Shown: positions 25,198 through 31,947 of the stretch, one piece after another
Layout: every line of letters starts with the position of its first letter
Numbering within the stretch: the first letter of the stretch is position 1
Made by a program: the position numbers and the translations under genes
Assembly: GCA_020832655.1 (NCBI GenBank)
Contig: JAFIEF010000034.1
Span: 1 to 33,042 of the forward strand
Direction: 5' to 3'
Length of the DNA: 33,042 nt
From: Paracoccaceae bacterium
GTDB lineage: Bacteria > Pseudomonadota > Alphaproteobacteria > Rhodobacterales > Rhodobacteraceae
The notes under the pieces: model-generated
Told to the model about the DNA's origin: nothing
The model's database searches: none
Seen by the model: the letters and a program-made list of their open reading frames with translations, nothing else

Positions 25198-25898
25198 GAC
25201 TGCAAAACCCTCCCTGCCGCACGCAGTTGCGCGATTGCCTCGGCCAAAGCCCAGTCTTCGGGCGTGTCGATATCGGTGGCTTCGAGTTTGTCCATCACAT
25301 GCAGAGCCGGTTTCTTGCCGATCCGCGCATTGGTGCTGGCGAAGCTATCGCGTGAAAAGATGTAGAGGTTCGAGTTTTCCTCATACCACGGCTCCAGATC
25401 CTGGGTCTGGATCAGATTGTCGGGATCATGGTTCACGGCGCTGGCATCGGCACGGTAGAAACGCGTCTGTATCTTGTTGACCGTAAACAGAGAGTCACAG
25501 GTTCCCGCGTTCAGCCCATTGCGGTAGGCATTCAGCGCATCCTGAATTGTCGTGGCAGACAGCATCGGGTTGGTGGTATGGGTCATCAGGTAGGTTTCCG
25601 CCTCAACCGCGGCGACATCATCGGCCAGGATCAGGTTCATGGAAACCGTGTCGCCACACAGCTCGGGCGCGCGGTCGCGGATGCGGATGCGCGGCCCATC
25701 AGTCAAGCCGTTTTCAGCAAGGATATCGCGCGCATCTGTGTTGATGACAACCTCTGCGACTTCGTCAATGTCGAGCAGAGTGTCGAGTATCCATCTGAAA
25801 AGGGGTTTGCCATGAAGCGGGCGGAAGTTCTTTCCCGGCACGCGCTGGCTGTTAGCTTTCATTGGGAGAAGTGCGACGCACCGGCCTGAGCCATTCAT
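25179..25898 (-). CDS. NeuA-like cytidylyltransferase
   Basis: The product begins with CVALLPMKANSQRVPGKNFR (residues 7-26), equivalent to the CTP-binding ALIPARGGSKRIPxKN loop of acylneuraminate cytidylyltransferases. NTDARD, AETYLMTHTTNP and a TDIDTPEDWALAE tail complete the fold. It should activate an acid sugar or hydroxy acid as a CMP derivative. The start is uncertain: ATG 25898 (239 aa) keeps the complete CTP loop, while ATG 25922 has a better purine-rich stretch upstream. The gene overlaps the end of the GT2 gene. No nonulosonic-acid synthase (NeuB-like) is present, so a sialic-acid-type product is not supported in this window. Confidence 0.8.
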   Translation of the reverse strand: MNGSGRCVALLPMKANSQRVPGKNFRPLHGKPLFRWILDTLLDIDEVAEVVINTDARDILAENGLTDGPRIRIRDRAPELCGDTVSMNLILADDVAAVEAETYLMTHTTNPMLSATTIQDALNAYRNGLNAGTCDSLFTVNKIQTRFYRADASAVNHDPDNLIQTQDLEPWYEENSNLYIFSRDSFASTNARIGKKPALHVMDKLEATDIDTPEDWALAEAIAQLRAAGRVLQSCNPFW

Positions 25899-26799
25899 CC
25901 TGTTCTGCCTTGTCTGAAACATGTGGATAGAAGAACCTTTCCTTCGCCTTGCGCGAAAGGCGACGATGTTCATTATTGCCCTTGAACGACCCCAGATACT
26001 GGTTCCAGCGATAGCGCAGCATGTCCATTCTGGAGGTAGAGGTCACGCCATTCAGCCGCGCCGCGCGCCAGTCGCCGAATGTGCTGGTAATGACATAGCG
26101 CATCACATCGAGCCGCGACAGATGCACTTCCGGCATGATAGAACGCAGCGCCAGAGCCTCACGCTCGAACCGGCGCCGGATCTGCGGCCAGCTTTCCTTG
26201 TGGTGATGGAATACGGCGGCATCGGCGACATAGCCGATCTGCATGCCCTGCGCGACCAGCCGTTTCGCAAGATCCATATCTTCCAGCCCGGTCAGTTCTT
26301 CGTCGAACGGGTGCTTTTCCCATGCACTGCGCAGCAGCGCGGAATTGGCATTGTTGCAAAAAAAGCCCTCTTGCGGGATGGCGGACTGATCCGGGAAATA
26401 TTTCGCGAAAATGCGTCTTTCACTGAAATTACTGTCATCGTCGCCGATCTGGCGCCCGTAACTATATGCCGCTTTCCCGTCCATCAAAGGCTGACAAAGC
26501 CGTTGCAGCCACTCGTCATCGACCGGCACGCAATGACCCGAGATGAACACCAGAATTTCGCCCGTCGAAAACGCACAGCCGCGGTTCAAGGACCGCCCGA
26601 AGCTGAATTCTGCCTTGGTGATGGTGGTAATGCGGGCGCCGTGATCCTGCGCAATCTGCACTGTACCATCGCTCGACCCCGAATCGATGAGCACGGTCTC
26701 GACATCCAGCCCGGTTACGCGCTGCCTTGCAATCAGCTTCAACAGGTCAGGCAGATGCTCCGCTTCATCAAGGGTTCGAATGACAATGCTGGCACGCAT
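25852..26799 (-). CDS. Glycosyltransferase family 2 (GT-A fold)
   Basis: The 315-residue enzyme starts with ASIVIRTLDEAEHLPDLL and DSGSSDGTVQIA, the GT2 nucleotide-sugar fold. It has SGHCVPVDDEWL in the metal/donor region and TGLEDMDLAKRL, the ED-type acceptor/base motif, near 175-187. The ATG at 26799 has AAGGGA eight bases upstream and is preferred over an in-frame codon at 26838. It is the first gene of the minus-strand EPS run and overlaps the cytidylyltransferase. It should transfer a sugar, possibly the CMP-activated residue or a common hexose, to the repeat unit. Confidence 0.87.
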   Translation of the reverse strand: MRASIVIRTLDEAEHLPDLLKLIARQRVTGLDVETVLIDSGSSDGTVQIAQDHGARITTITKAEFSFGRSLNRGCAFSTGEILVFISGHCVPVDDEWLQRLCQPLMDGKAAYSYGRQIGDDDSNFSERRIFAKYFPDQSAIPQEGFFCNNANSALLRSAWEKHPFDEELTGLEDMDLAKRLVAQGMQIGYVADAAVFHHHKESWPQIRRRFEREALALRSIMPEVHLSRLDVMRYVITSTFGDWRAARLNGVTSTSRMDMLRYRWNQYLGSFKGNNEHRRLSRKAKERFFYPHVSDKAEQDEWLRPVRRTSPNES

Positions 26800-27104
26800 C
26801 ACGATGATCCCTTCGATGAAAACAATTGCGTGGCGCAATACTCGTCACTCTCTATGAAACCGGTGCCCAAAAGTCCAGCGCGATGGGCCTATAGTGGCTG
26901 GTCTTTGCCGCTCTGCGGCAGCAGTGCTTGCTGCTTGCGCATTTCGCGAATTCGATGGCCCGCGATGATGGTGAACATTGCCAGGGCAGGCGATCAGATT
27001 GGCGACAACACCGTCTGTGCCGCAGAGCAGAAGGTTGACCTTGCCTGCTGCTGTCGTCATCCTTGACCCTGAATGACCGTTTTCGACCAAGTCAGGAGTT
27101 TTCA
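26800..27104. other. Intergenic region with a possible gene remnant
   Basis: This stretch separates the divergent GT2 and LysM genes. A minus-strand frame at 26889-26993 without start codon reads ALAMFTIIAGHRIREMRKQQ and looks like the end of a membrane protein, so it may be debris of a deleted EPS gene. The ribosome site of the LysM gene (CAGGAG) lies near its right end. Promoters for both flanking genes must be here, but I could not pick convincing boxes. Confidence 0.35.
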
Positions 27105-27986
27105 ATGCGAATATTGTCCTTCGGCGGCCCCAGCTTCGGCATTGTTGCCGCCTTGTCCGCTGCACTGATCGCAACGCAAGCACAGGCGCAGGAGTATCAG
27201 GTCCGATCTGGCGACACGCTGATGGATATCGCCCGCAACCAGTTGGGGGCAGCCGCCAGATGGCGCGAGCTGTGCGAGATCAACCGCGACCGGTTGGAAG
27301 ACTGCAATCTGATTCAGACCGGAATGATGCTTCGCCTTGGGCCTGTGCAGGAGGTAGAATCACCCCCCGTCGAGGAGGCGGCACCAGCAGAAGCGGCACC
27401 AGCGGCTGAAGAACCGCCCGCGGCACAGGTCGAGGCAGAGCCCGCTGCACCGCCTGGCGCAGCGAACATGTTGCCCAATGACAGCTTGCGCGGGGCGCGT
27501 GTTGGTGCCTTGGGCGATGGGGGCAGTCTGCCCGCCCATTGGAACCTGTTTTTCGGTGGTGGCGCCGCCGGGTCAGCGTCGGTTGTCGATGTCACGCCAG
27601 ACTGGATTGACCTGCGCATCACCCAGACTGGTGAACAGGGCACAGTGTTAGTGCAATTCGCGCGCAGCGGTAGCTTTGTGGAAACCACACCCGGCCAGGG
27701 GTGGCAGCTTACGGCTGACCTTGCGGTGATCGAGCAGGACGGAACAGGAAACTTGCAGGCCAATCTGGCTGGCTCGCAACGGCGCGGCGACGACAGCAGT
27801 CTGGGTGCCTTTGTGTTCGCGGGCGATTTGCCGCTGGGGCCGGAACTGGCCACATTCAGCGGCACCGCAGTGACAAATTCGCCCGATGCCGCGCTGGTAA
27901 ATCCGGATCTGCGGATTGTATCCTCTGGCCCGTGGACGGCAACCTTCCGCATCGGGGTGCCGTCCTTCATGCATCGGCCTGACTAG
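27105..27986 (+). CDS. Secreted LysM protein with a spike-like C-terminal domain
   Basis: The ATG at 27105 with AGGAG upstream starts a signal peptide (residues 1-28, ending TQAQA). A LysM module follows at 31-78 (YQVRSGDTLMDIARNQLG...IQTGMMLRL), with C57 and C67 able to form a disulfide. LysM binds peptidoglycan or other GlcNAc polymers. Residues 82-118 are a Pro/Ala/Glu linker. The C-terminal domain (121-293) is beta-rich and starts with NMLPNDSLRGARVGALGDGG and then LPAHW, a pattern I associate with carbohydrate-binding domains of phage and GTA spike proteins in this family of bacteria. It converges with the spike operon. Its role is unknown; a wall-linked glycan-binding protein is the simplest idea. 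Confidence 0.75.
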   Translation: MRILSFGGPSFGIVAALSAALIATQAQAQEYQVRSGDTLMDIARNQLGAAARWRELCEINRDRLEDCNLIQTGMMLRLGPVQEVESPPVEEAAPAEAAPAAEEPPAAQVEAEPAAPPGAANMLPNDSLRGARVGALGDGGSLPAHWNLFFGGGAAGSASVVDVTPDWIDLRITQTGEQGTVLVQFARSGSFVETTPGQGWQLTADLAVIEQDGTGNLQANLAGSQRRGDDSSLGAFVFAGDLPLGPELATFSGTAVTNSPDAALVNPDLRIVSSGPWTATFRIGVPSFMHRPD

Positions 27987-27998
27987 GTCTTGCAGCGC

Positions 27999-28024
27999 CC
28001 CCGGCAGCACCACAGGCCGGGGGT
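27999..28024. terminator. Bidirectional hairpin between the LysM and spike operons
   Basis: CCCCCGGC (27999-28006) and GCCGGGGG (28017-28024) form a perfect 8-bp GC stem with a 10-nt loop, extendable by wobble pairs. It lies in the 45-bp gap between convergent genes. The T tract is poor on both sides. Confidence 0.6.
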
Positions 28025-28031
28025 GTTGCCC

Positions 28032-28298
28032 TCAGATCATCGGATCATCCACGATCCGCGACAATCCCATCGCGCTCAGGGCGTCCAGCCCGTCCATCCC
28101 CGCGATGATCACGGTTGCATCGGCGTTTGGGATTGGCATGTCACCGTCTTCGGGCCGCCAGGCCATTTCGGGTGGCGCATCGCCCAGGCCGGACGCGACC
28201 CGGTATTGCCTGCCCTGACCATCCTGCCAGATGGGCGAGGCGGCACTTGTCAGATTGGCTGGCAATGCGACAGGCTCGACAATGGTAATGCGGATCAT
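28032..28298 (-). CDS. Uncharacterised 88-residue protein, third gene of the spike operon
   Basis: The start overlaps the end of the spike gene by 4 bp, so it is translationally coupled to it. The protein is short and acidic with no cysteine, signal peptide or membrane helix: MIRITIVEPVALP at the start, WQDGQGRQYRVASGLG in the middle and a hydrophobic ATVIIAGMDGLDALSAMGL segment near the end. I recognise no family. Coupling to the spike gene suggests a structural or assembly role in the same particle, such as a chaperone or a further spike component. That is inference from context only. Confidence 0.65.
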   Translation of the reverse strand: MIRITIVEPVALPANLTSAASPIWQDGQGRQYRVASGLGDAPPEMAWRPEDGDMPIPNADATVIIAGMDGLDALSAMGLSRIVDDPMI

Positions 28299-29641
28299 GT
28301 GGGTGTTCCCCCCAGTTTCGCCAGATAGCGGTGCAGGTGCATGCGGGCGGCATCGGTCAGGCTGCTGCTTCCCATGACCCCGCCATAAAACCGGCCCAGG
28401 CCATACCCGCTGCCTGCGCGGAACAAGCCATCGATACCGTCCATCTGTGTGATGTCGCCGGTAATGTCAGGGCTTGCCGGATAGGCTGTGTCATTGCGCC
28501 ATGCCTGCGCCTGCGAGCCCGACGAAACCTGCACGATATCGACCCTGTTTTGCCCGGCCGCGACAGATGGCCAGCCTGTCGTTGCTCCGAATGACACCCG
28601 ATTGGCGCTTCCATCGGCGGTCAGGCTGATGCCCTGTGCAAGGTTCAGCAATGACGCCCCGCTGACGGAACCAAATGTGATCGGTCCCGGCCAGCCAGTT
28701 TGCCAGTCGTGCACAGCTGCCATGAAGAACGGCCCGCCGCCCGTAAAGGGCTGCGCCAGTTGCATCCAGTCATCCACCCCGTCGGCGGACAGATACCACA
28801 GGGATCGTTGTCCCGCCTCGGTAATATCATACTGAGAAACGCGGCGCTGATAGGGCGTTGTCTGTGCGCCCGCTTCCAGTTGCGGGGCTTCAAGTCGGAC
28901 AGATGCGTCGGGCGTCACCGCCAGCGACGCATTTCCGTCAACCAGATAGAACCGCATCGTCAGCGGCTGCGCATCTGTCACCGTGAAGGTAAGCGCCACA
29001 CGATACCCGTCCCCGACAGGTTCGATGGCCGCCGAAGGCGTTGTCAACACGCTGGAGCCTGACCCCGCCGACGTATCGCCAACCACGCCCGCGCCCAGAT
29101 CGAACCAGCCAAACACCCCATCGGCAAAATGCGCCTCGACGGTCGGGCGCATTGCGAACCAGCCCGTCCCGTGGACAATGGCGCTCAGCGTGTAGGTGCC
29201 CGGTGTCAATGCGATCAGATTTCCCCGCATGAAAGCCCCTGACGGGTGCGCCTCGGTCGCGGTAAGATCGACCGCAGGCTCGCCAGACGTTGATTCCGGC
29301 GCGGTCACTGAGGTCAATCGCGTTGTCGGCCAACCCAGAAGGTTGGTCGTATTCGCGGGGTATATGTTGGCCACCCCGCGCGCGGGGTGACGCCCCAATA
29401 TGGGGCGTTGGGCAGGATTGGGTTGCGTGGCGTGGTTGGCGTTTGCCGACAGATCGCGCATCAGCGCAATCGGTTGGCCCGGTGTCCGGGCCGGTTCTGT
29501 GCCCGCCATATCCAGAAACAGCCCGCGCCGCGCCAGGAACAACGCCCCGCTCTGGCCCCGCGCGAATAGCTGCGCGGGCGTCCATGCATGGCTGCCCAGA
29601 CAGGCCGCACTGTTCAGGCGCAGCGAATAATCCAGCCTCAT
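28295..29641 (-). CDS. Phage/GTA head-spike-like protein (GhsB-like)
   Basis: The 448-residue protein has no signal peptide. Its N-terminus (LDYSLRLNSAA, then WTPAQLFARGQSGALF, GLFLDMAGTEPARTPGQPIA and LMRDLSANANHATQ) is the pattern seen in tail- and spike-type proteins of Rhodobacteraceae phages and gene transfer agents. A beta-sandwich at about 130-260 resembles carbohydrate-binding modules and ends in RLEAPQLEAGAQTTPYQ. The C-terminal 170 residues (SADGVDDWMQL...) look like a concanavalin/LamG-type domain. In R. capsulatus the spike Rcc01080 (GhsB) works with the base Rcc01079 and binds capsule. Here the base gene overlaps it by 4 bp upstream. A generic phage fibre is the alternative. Confidence 0.7.
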   Translation of the reverse strand: MRLDYSLRLNSAACLGSHAWTPAQLFARGQSGALFLARRGLFLDMAGTEPARTPGQPIALMRDLSANANHATQPNPAQRPILGRHPARGVANIYPANTTNLLGWPTTRLTSVTAPESTSGEPAVDLTATEAHPSGAFMRGNLIALTPGTYTLSAIVHGTGWFAMRPTVEAHFADGVFGWFDLGAGVVGDTSAGSGSSVLTTPSAAIEPVGDGYRVALTFTVTDAQPLTMRFYLVDGNASLAVTPDASVRLEAPQLEAGAQTTPYQRRVSQYDITEAGQRSLWYLSADGVDDWMQLAQPFTGGGPFFMAAVHDWQTGWPGPITFGSVSGASLLNLAQGISLTADGSANRVSFGATTGWPSVAAGQNRVDIVQVSSGSQAQAWRNDTAYPASPDITGDITQMDGIDGLFRAGSGYGLGRFYGGVMGSSSLTDAARMHLHRYLAKLGGTPT

Positions 29642-29901
29642 GCAACCACCAATGCATGAATGCCCGACGCAGTGGTTCCTGTCGCGCGCACGCGGCGCAC
29701 GCCCACAGGCAGCAGGGCAAGATCGCCCAATTCGATGCTGCGCATCTGGCCGCGTATTGTGATCACTGAAACCGTCCCGCCCGTTTCGACATAAAGCGCC
29801 GATGCGGCCAGGGGCAGATCAGTGCCGTCATCCGGCGTGACCGGCAGAATGTCGGTCGCGGGGCCAGCGGGGGTAAGGGCATGTGCCTTGAAAATGCTCA
29901 T
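29638..29901 (-). CDS. Spike base protein, Rcc01079 (GhsA) family
   Basis: The 87-residue protein is a small beta-rich unit: ATDILPVTPDDGTDLP, then SALYVETGGTVSVITI and LLPVGVRRVRATGTTASGIHALV. The alternation D-LP...ALYV...G-TV-V...LP-RV-RV-ATGTTA is the signature of the spike-base family named after R. capsulatus Rcc01079, which joins the head spike to the GTA capsid. The ATG at 29901 has AAGGA seven bases upstream; a longer reading upstream adds unrelated sequence. No capsid, portal or terminase genes are nearby. This fits the GTA arrangement, where spike genes lie away from the main cluster. Confidence 0.82.
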   Translation of the reverse strand: MSIFKAHALTPAGPATDILPVTPDDGTDLPLAASALYVETGGTVSVITIRGQMRSIELGDLALLPVGVRRVRATGTTASGIHALVVA

Positions 29902-29921
29902 CGCGGTGTCCTTTTGCAGCA

Positions 29922-29949
29922 ATGATCGTTGCCGGGAGTATCGCGTCAA
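29922..29949 (-). promoter_or_regulatory. Candidate promoter of the spike operon
   Basis: On the minus strand TTGACG (29949-29944) and GATCAT (29927-29922) give 5/6 and 4/6 matches to -35 and -10 boxes with a 16-nt spacer. The start codon is only about 20 bp downstream, implying a very short leader. No known GTA regulator site could be recognised. Confidence 0.4.
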
Positions 29950-30039
29950 AGCACTTAGAAACCGAAAGTTCAGCGCGCGTTGCATGCACGCCCACACTGT
30001 GCAAGGCTGTGCAGCCCAGGCTTCCGACACCAGATCTAC

Positions 30040-30061
30040 ATGCCAGAATCCCCTGTGGCAT
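30040..30061. promoter_or_regulatory. Inverted repeat between the spike operon and the sugar operon
   Basis: ATGCCA and TGGCAT form exact 6-bp arms around a 10-nt spacer in the 227-bp divergent gap. Two CTGTGCA copies, 10 bp apart, lie nearby at 29997-30003 and 30007-30013. These may be regulator sites, but their significance is uncertain. Confidence 0.3.
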
Positions 30062-30128
30062 AGCTGTACCGTTTGAATTATTTGACATATGAAACCGGCA
30101 AGTTTCAGCACGAAGGTGACACCGAAGA

Positions 30129-30896
30129 ATGAGCCAAGCTGTCTATCCCGACCTTAACGGCGCCTCTGTCTTCATCACCGGCGGTGGCGCTGGCATCGGC
30201 GCGGCGCTGACAGAGGCGTTCCTGCGCCAGGGCGCGCGCGTGGCCTTCGTGCAGCGTTCGGACGCCACCGCTTTTTGCGACGCGATGGCGGCAGAGACCG
30301 GCAATCGCCCTGTCTTCATTGCCTGCGACATTACTGACCCCGCCGCCTTGCAGGCCGCCATCACCCAAGCCGCCAAAGCGCATGGCCCGGTACAGGTGCT
30401 GGTAAACAATGCCGCCAACGACCAGCGCCATACGCTGGCCGAGGTCACGCCAGAGTTCATGGACTGGACGCTTGCGATCAATTTCAAATGCTATGTAACG
30501 GCCATTCAGGCAGTTGCTCCAGCGATGCGAGAGGCAGGCAGGGGATCGATCATCAACATCACCTCTACCAGCTACATGATGGGCAATGCGGGCTATCCGC
30601 TCTATACTGCGGCCAATTCGGCGCTCAATGGCTTGACGCGCAGCCTTGCGCGTGAGTTCGGGCCTGACCGCATCCGCGTCAACGCATTGGCACCGGGCTG
30701 GGTGATGACGCCCAAGCAACTGGCGCAATGGGTCACGCCCGAAGGGCTGGCCGAGCATATGAAACGCCAATGCCTGCCCGACACGCTCGTACCGGCGGAT
30801 ATCGCGGGGGGCGTGCTCTTTCTTGCCTCGGACACCAGCCGCGCCATGACCGGCCAGGCGCTGGTGATTGATGGCGGTGTGGTGGTGACAGGATGA
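30129..30896 (+). CDS. SDR-family sugar dehydrogenase with altered active site
   Basis: The 255-residue short-chain dehydrogenase has the coenzyme loop TGGGAGIG (17-24), NNAAN (93-97) and the catalytic serine region NITSTSY (143-149). The normal YxxxK is Y159-T-A-A-N163: the lysine codon is AAT in an otherwise conserved helix (LYTAANSALNGLTRSLA). The C-terminal VNALAPGWVMTPKQ and RQCLPDTLVPADIAG resemble aldose 1-dehydrogenases acting on xylose, galactose or arabinose. It overlaps dgoK by 4 bp, so oxidation of galactose or a related aldose is likely in origin. Loss of the lysine may have reduced activity. Confidence 0.82.
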   Translation: MSQAVYPDLNGASVFITGGGAGIGAALTEAFLRQGARVAFVQRSDATAFCDAMAAETGNRPVFIACDITDPAALQAAITQAAKAHGPVQVLVNNAANDQRHTLAEVTPEFMDWTLAINFKCYVTAIQAVAPAMREAGRGSIINITSTSYMMGNAGYPLYTAANSALNGLTRSLAREFGPDRIRVNALAPGWVMTPKQLAQWVTPEGLAEHMKRQCLPDTLVPADIAGGVLFLASDTSRAMTGQALVIDGGVVVTG

Positions 30897-31804
30897 GCGC
30901 ACCTGACTGGATCGCCGCCGATTGGGGCAGCGCGCATCTGCGCGTCTGGGGGCTGTCTGGCGATCAGGTCATCCGGCACGCCAGTTCCGATCAGGGCATG
31001 GGGCAGCTTGCCCGCGAGGGGTTCGAGCCCGCGCTGCTGGCACTGGTGGGCGACTGGCTGCCCGAGGGGCAGGTGACGCCCGTGGTCGTCTGCGGGATGG
31101 CGGGCAGCCGTCAGGGCTGGGTCGAGGCGCCCTTTCGCGCGCTTCCCTGTGCGCCGCTGGGCGGGCCGCTCGTGCAAGCAACCTGCCGCGACTTGCGGCT
31201 GGCTGTTCATGTCGTGCCGGGGTTGAAACAGGTCAAACCCGCCGATGTGATCTGCGGCGAGGAAACCCGGATCGCGGGTTTCCTTGTGCGGAATCCCGGC
31301 TGGGACGGGGTGATCTGCCTGCCTGGCACCCATAGCAAATGGGTGCATGTCAGCGCGGGCGAGGTTGTCAGTTGCCAGTCCTTCCTGACGGGCGAGATGT
31401 TTTCGCTGCTATCCAAAAGCTCGGTCCTGCGCCACTCGGTCGCGGGCTGGGCAGATGAAGGGTTCGCCGAGGGCGTGGCGCAGGGGATGGAACGACCCGA
31501 ACGACTGATGGCGCGGCTGTTCTCCATCCGCGCCGAAGGGTTGCTGGAGGGGCGCGACCCTGCATTTGCCCGCGCACGGCTTTCAGGGCTTATGATCGGG
31601 GCGGAACTGGCTGCGGCCAAACCCTATTGGCTGGGCCAGCGCGTTGCCGTGATCGGCGCAGAACCACTCGTGCAGCATTACGCGCAGGCTCTCGGCACAT
31701 TCTCGGTGCCTGTCACCCGCCATGACGCAACCGAAATGACCCTTGCAGGGCTTGCCACCGCCCGAGCCCTGCTGCCACAGACGAAGCGCCCATGCGTGAA
31801 CTGA
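30893..31804 (+). CDS. dgoK: 2-dehydro-3-deoxygalactonokinase
   Basis: Phosphorylates 2-keto-3-deoxygalactonate at C6 in the De Ley-Doudoroff route. The 303-residue protein has the family hallmarks: ADWGSAHLRVWGL (9-21), VVCGMAGSRQGW, ICGEETRIAG (120-129) and CLPGTHSKWV (142-151). It ends with the usual GxEPL (VIGAEPLVQHYAQAL) helix. It is coupled to the dehydrogenase by a 4-bp overlap and overlaps the start of the aldolase remnant by 13 bp. No defect is visible. In other bacteria dgoK is followed by an intact dgoA aldolase, which is internally deleted here. Confidence 0.93.
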   Translation: MSAPDWIAADWGSAHLRVWGLSGDQVIRHASSDQGMGQLAREGFEPALLALVGDWLPEGQVTPVVVCGMAGSRQGWVEAPFRALPCAPLGGPLVQATCRDLRLAVHVVPGLKQVKPADVICGEETRIAGFLVRNPGWDGVICLPGTHSKWVHVSAGEVVSCQSFLTGEMFSLLSKSSVLRHSVAGWADEGFAEGVAQGMERPERLMARLFSIRAEGLLEGRDPAFARARLSGLMIGAELAAAKPYWLGQRVAVIGAEPLVQHYAQALGTFSVPVTRHDATEMTLAGLATARALLPQTKRPCVN

Positions 31805-31947
31805 GCGCCATTTTGCGCGGGATCACCCCGCCGGATGCCGCGCCAGCCACAGGCATCGGGCGTGACAAAGCGCATTATACGCCTGACATGGCGGTCGGAC
31901 AGCTCGGCACGCGTGACGCGGTCGCGGCATGGGATAGCTGCGCATGA
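31792..31947 (+). pseudogene. dgoA: dgoA remnant: aldolase with a large internal in-frame deletion
   Basis: The 51-codon frame joins the beginning of 2-dehydro-3-deoxy-6-phosphogalactonate aldolase (LSAILRGITPPDA, residues 4-16) directly to its end (GIGRDKAHYTP...GTRDAVAAWDS, 21-49). Roughly 140-150 codons of the TIM barrel, including the catalytic Glu and Lys, are missing. The deletion keeps frame, start and stop, and the overlaps with dgoK (13 bp) and the lactonase (4 bp, ATGA) remain. No aldolase activity is possible. The small peptide may still be translated and may only serve coupling. Confidence 0.8.

Noticed and set aside
26845-27060. Minus-strand frame with ATG upstream of the GT2 gene
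   Set aside because: No ribosome site and low-complexity, unlike protein sequence. A different frame in the same place looks more protein-like but lacks a start.
30082-30087. Perfect TTGACA upstream of the SDR gene
   Set aside because: No acceptable -10 box lies 16-18 bp downstream, so I do not call a promoter.
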